From: Haemaphysalis longicornis
Lineage: Eukaryota > Arthropoda > Arachnida > Ixodida > Ixodidae
DNA: 64,000 nt
Assembly: GCA_013339765.2 (NCBI GenBank)
Contig: CM023457.1
Coordinates: forward strand, 61,001,355 to 61,065,354
Reading direction: 5' to 3'
In this document: one piece after another, positions 57,375-64,000 of the stretch
Layout: every line of letters starts with the position of its first letter
How positions within the stretch are numbered: position 1 is the stretch's first letter
Made by a program: the position numbers and the translations under genes
Notes under the pieces: model-generated
What the model was told of the DNA's origin: nothing
The model's input: the letters and a program-made list of their open reading frames with translations, nothing else
Database searches by the model: none

Positions 57375-58764
57375 GCTTTGAGTGCGTTGCAAGAGTGTAG
57401 TCATCGTGTGATGCCCGGATGAATAGAAGTTCCTGTAATAAGCTTTACCTGTTTAACCATAGGAGCGCCCGCCAGCGAAACCTAGTGAAATTTACGCCCT
57501 TTTGAATTTTCCTAACAAAAGGAGTAAAGTGAATAAACCTTTGCTTCACGTAAAAAAGCCCGAACAGCAGTTTTTTTTTTTTTTTTTAAGATTCTTGTAT
57601 AGCCAGATGTGAAAGACCAAACGCGTTGCTTGCGTTATCACGTTTTCTCGCCTTCCTGAGCAGCCCTCAGTTCCGCAACTTTTCTGACACGCCTGGATTT
57701 GGTTTTCCGTGCGGCATACTTCTAAGAGCTCGTTTACACCGGGCTGCCGGCAGCCGGATCTTTGATCCTGGTGTTTCGCAGGCGCGCAGGTGATAGCAAC
57801 CGTCGGGCTCTTTAATGGCCACGCCTCCAGGCTATCTCTCTCAACTTTTCAGGAAGCCTCTTTCCAGCCTTTTGCACATTTACAAAGTCCTGAAGCGTTA
57901 CTCCGTCCTTAGCCCTAGAATGTTCTTTTCTATGGAGCGTGGTTTGTGTTCTCATCCAGTAAACATATATTTTGTGAGCAGCCGTTTTTTCTTGATATTG
58001 TCAAATCTCGCTAACTTTAATTGCTTTAAATTTACACGTACCGCAGATTACGGCGTGTTGATAGCTCGACACTGCGGACGCAGGAACTTTAGTTCTGCTG
58101 GCCAACCACGTCGGTACCAGGTGCACAATCGCGTTTTTCAAGTGATGCTGCATAGTACAGCCGAAGCTGTGTATTCACACGAACTAACGGCGAGGTAATT
58201 GGTACGACTGGCGTGCACGTAGATCTCACTTAAATCGGGCGATTTTGACGGGCAAAAAAGTCTTGGAGTGCCGCGTCTTCAAGAGAATTGAATGTTGCAA
58301 ATGTTTACCATGGTTATTCTTGGCACATGGCCTGGCACACACGTCGGAGCTGAGTATCGGGGCAGCTGGTGAAAAAAATTTCGACATCTCTTTTACTTAT
58401 TCACCGAAAATAAGTATAAACCTAAAAGTGGTGGGATAATGGGTTAGTTTCCCATGAAGATATGGCTCTTACGTAGCACGCACGACCACGCCCCTTTTAA
58501 CTAATATAAACTGTTTAAACTAGGTTAACCTAATTACAACTCAGGCTTGATTAAACTGAATTTCTTCACAGCAAACTAAAGTTTTGTCCTTAATATTTTC
58601 TTTAGTGTATTTGTTAGTGAACCGAGCATTGTCAGTGCTCTGTTAATGGACAATTAGAGCATTGTTAATTAGCAGAGCATTGTCAAGGACTACAAAGTCA
58701 TTGCCTTCGTAGCGAGCAACCATTATTAGTCAATACATTTACGGCAATGAAGTTACTGTTGTCG
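57375..58764. other. Unannotated stretch
   Basis: No supported gene. Poly-T at about 57570-57588; AT-rich from 58500 with a GAGCATTGTCA..TTAGAGCATTGTTAAT direct repeat near 58625-58685. Confidence 0.5.
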
Positions 58765-59135
58765 ACAAGCAGACAGACAGACAGACAGAACAACTTTATT
58801 TGGGCACAGCTGGGGCGATTAGGCCGGCGACGTCTTCTCCGTCGTCCTTCGGGAAGCAGGGCCCCTTTTGGGCAGGGGTCCGGTGCCTTCGAAAAACTTT
58901 TATTTGAGTACAATGGTTTGGAAGTGGAGACCTCAGTTGAGAAGAACACGTGACAGCAAGGCTGTTTCAGCTCCAGAGAACAAAAATAGCTGGGCGTACA
59001 AGTCGGAGCTGGTAGTACGGTTTTCCCACGGCTCTAGGTAGGGAACGGGGGAAGAGAACGGTGGAAGGGCTGGGTTAAACGTGCATTCCAAGAAAATATC
59101 AGTTAGGGTGCCCGAGGAATCCGATGGATGCAACA
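58765..59135 (-). mobile_element. I-like LINE 3' end, (CTGT)n tail
   Basis: On the minus strand a decayed frame contains PWENRTTSSDLYAQL (about 59040-58990), which mirrors EQWEAALGSSDPQMQ of the LINE at 7812. GC-rich 3' sequence, CAAATAAAGTTGTTCTGTCT and a (GTCT)n tail ending at about 58769 follow. The AATAAAGTT-plus-tetramer tail is shared in style with 8301. The 5' portion is lost. Confidence 0.6.
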
Positions 59136-60478
59136 GTAGTTATAATGGTGGTTAACTATCAACTTCTCGGCCAATCTCCTGGATCGAAGACATCAAGAAC
59201 GGTGATCCTACTTCCTGAGCACTGCCGAGTGGGCTGAACAGTGGCACCATCTGACGGACCTGTTAGTTCCGGGGCTGTGTCCCAGACAATCGTCAGGTGC
59301 GAAGAAAGGTCTGTTAAATTAGTTGTGAGTCACAGGACTATACCGAAGTCTGTAATTAACTCTATGCGTACGTGCACAATATTAACACTATCCCCATCGT
59401 CAACCTAATGTTTACCGTTGTATCCCTTTTCAGCCAATACCACTTGTTACCTTCATGTGGCGTAGAAAGCTGGGTGACTGTCCTGCTAGCATCGACCGCT
59501 TAATTAAAGACTAGTCTCTGCTACCTATTTCTATCTCTCGACAAGGAAGACATTCCCTGCTTAGATAGACACGAAGACTGCTACATTCTGTGTACACCTA
59601 ACCGCATTTAAGGGTTCTTTTAACCTTAACCCCCCTTTCCTAGAAAGGAACACTACTGGCACATTCTGTGTGTACACAAGATGTACCAGTCTTGCACCCT
59701 ATCGATTTAGTACATATCTGTATACAAATTACTAATAGACCCTCGTCTATATACTGAACTTGTTTCCTTTTGACACCGAAACAAATTTGAGTGACTATGA
59801 ATGTGACATATAACGCTATTTACCGGTTTCCCTTGAACGTTCCCGCTTTTCTAGTGAACTTCGAGAAGGTTTAAGGTTTAGGCCAGTAATTTCAGTTTAT
59901 GAAGAGAATGACGGCAATAAAGATGGTTATTCTGACTGCATTATGTGCTTGTGTCCGTACATACGACGATGGCAATTATTGTCGTAAAAAGTTACCGTGC
60001 TGTCAGTCTTGTGCGTCGATAAAAATGACGTTATTGTAGAGATTGCTATTACTCATTTCTGAATAGCCCCATGTGGACGAAGACGACATATGACATGCAT
60101 GCTTACATTGAGTCTCCGTTAGCCACCTCTATCCGTTTAGACGACGAAAAGGACGAGGGTAGCAACAAGTTTGTCACATCCTCGATTTTTGGGGAAGTCA
60201 ATTTTGGTTACGTGAAAAGGGGCAATCGTGACTTCATTCAAGCTTATGTTCCGGCAACAAGTCACTTGAATTGCTAAAAAGCCATTTTATTGGTTAATTC
60301 GGGTTCTATTATTGTGCACTGTCTTTTGTTTTACGCGCCCATTTTCTTTTCTGGGAAATAAATTAAAATATACCCGTAAGCTCCAACCGGAAAAAGTCAA
60401 GGGTTTAGTGCTAACATATCTCCCTTTGTTGGTACGAGCAAAACACGTCAAGAGGCATCCATTATTGAACTGAACTGA
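59136..60478. other. Unannotated stretch
   Basis: No gene recognised. Two similar blocks containing ACATTCTGTGT.TACAC (about 59582-59597 and 59658-59675) suggest a local duplication. Confidence 0.45.
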
Positions 60479-60640
60479 TCATCATCATCATCATTCATGC
60501 GGGCAACCACCTTGTGTGGTGTCCACAACCGCTGATAGGGTAGAATGATTGTATCGAACCTCGTGCTCCCCTAAAATATATGTGCAGCTTAGTGTTAAAG
60601 CGCCCACGTAATCGCCCCCCCCCCCCTAAAGTACTGCTTT
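60479..60640 (-). mobile_element. (ATC)n-headed repeat and poly-C
   Basis: A (CAT)n run at about 60479-60495 starts a segment (GCGGGCAACCACCTTGTGTG) that could be another LINE tail in minus orientation. A run of about 11 C follows at 60616-60626. No coding part is visible. Confidence 0.3.
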
Positions 60641-63257
60641 TCATGCGGTAGGTGCATAGATGGGGCCCGGTGTCCCAGATATCTAGTTAATGTCACCCGC
60701 CAGGGCAAGTACTCGCGTGATGTGTCGCGCCACGCTCCGTGATCGGTTGTGCAGTTAAAGGGGGCGCCACACTGCAGCAAAGCCTACATTTAAATATGAG
60801 CTCTATATTTTCTCTTCGAAAGTGCTGATGTGTGTCTGCGATAGATGTCCTCAGTACCTCCATGGGGGATAAGCTGCGCGGATAACTTGCAGGCTTGAAA
60901 TAATGTGGCTTGACCAGTGTTGATCTGTGTCGCTCCCTGCCATTGTTTGTAGCTACGAAAAGTACAATTTAGAAGCAGGCTGGTGACATTGTACCGACAG
61001 GACACAAATGTTTTTAGATATAAAAGGCTTGACGTCCACGAGTCGCTAGATTTGATTTGCGATACATCAGTCACGCAGATTCGTTTAACCAGGATTGACG
61101 GTCTGGACAGTTGGTACAAATCAAAAGATGCAGAATCTCTCACCGGCAATTTCTTTATTTCATATCTACTGGACCACGCTTGTTCTGTATCAAAAATTGT
61201 AGCTTGAAGTTTAGTTCGTTTTAATCTTCTTTACCTCTGCGTGTTATGTTTATCCAGCCTTCGCGTGGCTGTGTGGGAATTCTTGATTTTGGAGTCCGTT
61301 CTATGGCGTCAATAAAATTTTCGTTGCCCATTGTACCTAACTGTTAAGGCCAGAATACATGGAGCGAACTTTCACGACGAAGTTCGTGCGGCGGAAAATC
61401 CGCCGCCGCATGATGCCGTTTGTTCGTAGGGCTGAACTACATTGAGCGAAGACACGGCGTCCGCCGCCGCGCCGCCGCTGGGTTGCCTGCATGCCCAGAA
61501 TCAACGGCGGCGTTCAGTGAACAGACCCAGTGAAGGAGCTTCCCGCCTGGGTTGTACGTCATTCGACGATTCTGCGTGACTTGAGGGCATTTGTTCTGCT
61601 GAAATATGACTTTCAGTTCTCAAAAGCATTAAAGGCAGCTAAAAAAACATGACGCTAATGCCCCTTCAGCGGCCTTTTCTGGCCAGCTGGACTTCAAACT
61701 AGCCCTTTTTCTTAGCTATACACTTGAACACGGCAGCGGCTTACTTTTCCAACGCCACACGTCAGTTGATCTCATCAGTAAGCAGGCACCTCAGTTTATT
61801 CCTTCAGAACCGCGCGTATAAAAAGCAACACCGACAAACGCTGTCTCAGTACCACTGCAGGCTTGCGCGGCAATGTCGTCCACGAGAAACTTCTCTCGCT
61901 TTCTCTGTCTTTTTCGTCTGACTTTCTCTGCCCAACCTCTGCAGGTATGGAGTGCTGCCTGCTCCAGAAGTAAGAGGCTACACTATAGAAAGGTTCTATC
62001 ATGCTAGGAAGGCTGTTAGGAACACAAACAGCACTTCCTCTTGAGAGGAGGGTCTTTGGGACGTTGGCTGGGGGGGGGTGAGAGAGATTGTTCGGTGTGT
62101 AGCACAGGGTAGCAAGAGGAAGTTAACTTCAAGGTTGTCGAGGGACGAAATGAAGAAAAGAAGGGGAGAAAGCAGAGAGTGAAATATTGCCTAGGACAGT
62201 ACCACCTGTTACAGGGAAAAAAAAAAAAAGATTTGTGTCTAATAAGTTTTTGTGCCAGCCCAAGCATCGCTAGTATTAAACCAAGATTGAAACATACGTA
62301 TGTTGTCTTTTTGTAAGATGACGTCATCACCCGTACGAAGAGGAAACCAATAGCAATCATCAGCATCATGATCATCATATTCATCATCATAGGTGTGAGA
62401 GCACCCCCTCGTTTTCTGAGCGCTGCATTCAGCCTCTGCACGTCCGCACTGACGGATTTTTTTTTTTTTTTTCGGCCAAGGTGTTCACACTCTGCATCGG
62501 TGTTTATGTAAAAACAAAAGAAAATTAGATAAGCAAATGAAAATGAAATGATGTTTTGCGCGCAGGCTATCTGTTAGTTTCCTTTTTTTGTGGCATATAC
62601 ACCCACCAGAAAGTATTTCTGGCTACGCCACTGACTCTGATTCATTAGAGTGAATTTGCGTCTTGATCGTATGAACAATGTCCTTCGACAATTTCCGCGA
62701 ATGAATGCCTGCAATAGTTATCTTTGGCGCTACGCTCTAGTGCAACCCTTCCCTCACCGTCGGAGATTCTTGTTCTACCGCTATTGTCCGGAGGCGATCG
62801 CTGTGTTTCCTTGCTATGGACAGCTTTGCTTAAAAAAAAGAACGAACATCCCACGGGGAGATTGAAACAAGCGACTCGCAAAACATGGAAATGGCGCTCT
62901 ATTCCACTCCATCTATGCAGATTTTTTTTCGCACACACAACCTTTATTTCAAAGATACTACAATGCACTGGCACACCGAGGCGCAGGACCAACGCTGGTA
63001 CGCGTAATACTATCGCCACAGGAACTTCAACCACCTGTAGGCGTGCCTTCACTTGAGCCGCAAAGTAAGCAACACAGTGGGACTGCGGTGGCAACAAAGA
63101 ACAAACAAGCAGGAAGATATGACATTGGAGACCTGTAATATCAGAGTACATAAACAAAGAATTGTGGGAATAACATGTTCCCATGTTGGTGTTGAGTAGG
63201 TGACGGAAGCCGAGTGGCCGGCTGACACGACGTGAGGCCGCGTCGCGTTTGCAGGAC
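60641..63257. other. Unannotated stretch
   Basis: No supported gene. A GC hairpin GCGGCGGA/TCCGCCGC (61388-61395 with 61399-61406) lies in a GC-rich block at about 61340-61490 that looks like a repeat end. Poly-A and poly-T runs are near 62218 and 62458, and an (ATC)-rich stretch is at about 62356-62390. Frames 60790-61149, 62016-62441 and 62645-63292 carry no domain that I can name. Confidence 0.4.
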
Positions 63258-63290
63258 AAATAAAGATGTTTTCTCTCTCTCTCTCTGGGC
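63258..63290 (+). mobile_element. Plus-strand retroelement tail, AATAAAGATGTTTTC(TC)n
   Basis: CAAATAAAGATGTTTTC then about 16 bases of TC. The same signal TATAAAGATGTTTTC(TC)n occurs at about 40050-40087, so two members of one retroelement family end this way. It directly abuts the decayed Tx1-like LINE on the opposite strand. How far the plus-strand element extends to the left is unclear. Confidence 0.5.
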
Positions 63291-63291
63291 A

Positions 63292-64000
63292 ATGATATAC
63301 AAAGGCTGTTCAGAGGCGAGAAGCGTCTCTACAACGTACTGGTGGGGCAACATCACAGCCGCGGCGGCGATGCATCTTTTTTCTTTGAAGAGCTGCAGTG
63401 CTTGGAATCCTTTTTGCAGTAAGTAGCGGAGCTCTGTGTCAGAACCTGATGCTCCAAACACGCTCACTGTCCATTCAGCCTTTGCCGTGAAGTGCCGCAA
63501 GGTAGGCCTGGGGGTTCCTAGCGCACTCCACTGCACGCAGGAAAAGCACGCAGTCCCGAAGCACCTCTTCTTTGTGGGCGCACTCAGGTGCCGGAGGCCT
63601 GACCACGGACAGGTCCCATCGTTCGGTTTACAAGTCTGCAGCTCGTCCCAGAAGAGGGCCGTGGTTTTACAATCTGTGAGGACGTGTTCTCCCGTTTCCC
63701 GTTTTCCACAGAGGAGGCAACCCGCGCCGCCACGGAGGAAGGAACCCTTATCCTCCAAACGTGCACGCCTTTGCGGGCAGCGCTCTCATCTGGAGGCGGA
63801 AGAAAAAGTCCTTTAAAGCGGTGGGCACAGGGAGTCGTCTTACTCGTTTCAAGACATCGTCAGGTATTGGCGGTTGTCGGTAGAGAGGGGGCGGTAGGAC
63901 CGTCTCACGAGGTCTCAGTACAGTTTCCTGGGCTGTGTGTTTGAGCAGATAATTCTAGAGAAATGCTGCTCGAGCAGGGCTAAGCTAGCGCGATTTTCTT
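63292..64000 (-). mobile_element. Tx1/L1-like LINE ORF2 C-terminus, continuing past the window edge
   Basis: Minus-strand reading from about 63900: PTALKDFFFRLQMRALPAKA, a frameshift near 63755, then SFLRGGAGCLLCGKRETGEH and VLTDCKTTALFWDEL. C-x2-C-x5-E-x2-H-x4-C followed by FW is the zinc-binding segment that follows reverse transcriptase in L1/Tx1-type elements. The FFRL..LPxKxW lead-in agrees, although Trp is replaced. The frame then runs open through RYLLQKGFQALQLFKEKRC to the abutting element at 63290. The shift makes it a pseudogene. Confidence 0.85.

Noticed and set aside
60790..61207. Overlapping opposite-strand frames at 60790-61149 and 60983-61207
   Set aside because: Neither has a domain, signal peptide or splice context; they shadow each other.

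Overview
This window is eukaryotic and repeat-dominated. It almost certainly comes from a hard tick (Ixodidae, probably a metastriate). The main evidence is several copies of a tRNA-headed SINE that I recognise as Ruka, the SINE family described from Rhipicephalus ticks. Decayed LINEs of I/R1-like, Tx1-like and RTE-like types, many (GA/TC)n-tailed retroelement ends, TIR elements and Helentron-like remnants support this. There are no bacterial operons, CRISPR arrays, rRNA genes or convincing true tRNA genes. A 100-base run of N at 10921-11020 is a scaffold gap.

Layout. 1-1017: no recognised feature. 1018-9895: copy A of a large non-coding segmental duplication; copy B lies in direct orientation at 28506-38015. 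Both copies end in a module of about 0.6-0.7 kb that is inverted between them. Copy A also carries an I-like LINE insertion at 7812-8404. At the homologous base copy B carries a 43-bp palindrome with a 9-bp target duplication. 10587-10919: Ruka plus a Helentron-related fragment running into the gap. 11021-19900: SINEs, a pogo-like MITE, other TIR elements and three alternating copies of a roughly 450-600-bp element with a tRNA-like head. 24738-26345: minus-strand LINE with reverse-transcriptase thumb, RNase H and a terminal Cys/His segment. 38630-41872: minus-strand remnant with a PIF1-type helicase end and three decayed endonuclease-like repeats. 42189-42564: a tRNA-like foldback element. 43851-44293: a TIR element. 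44440-51427: mostly old repeats. 52084-52623: the only convincing host protein-coding gene. 53290-56835: a LINE whose RNase H region is split by a 2.8-kb hAT-like element, which itself holds a foldback and a Ruka copy. 58765-64000: further LINE ends.

The one good gene candidate (minus strand, 179 aa) has a signal peptide, two N-glycosylation sequons and one C-terminal transmembrane helix, so it is read as a small type I membrane protein of unknown function. Everything else coding-like is retrotransposon or helicase debris, or an ORF inside simple repeats. All alignments and percentages are by eye; no search was run.
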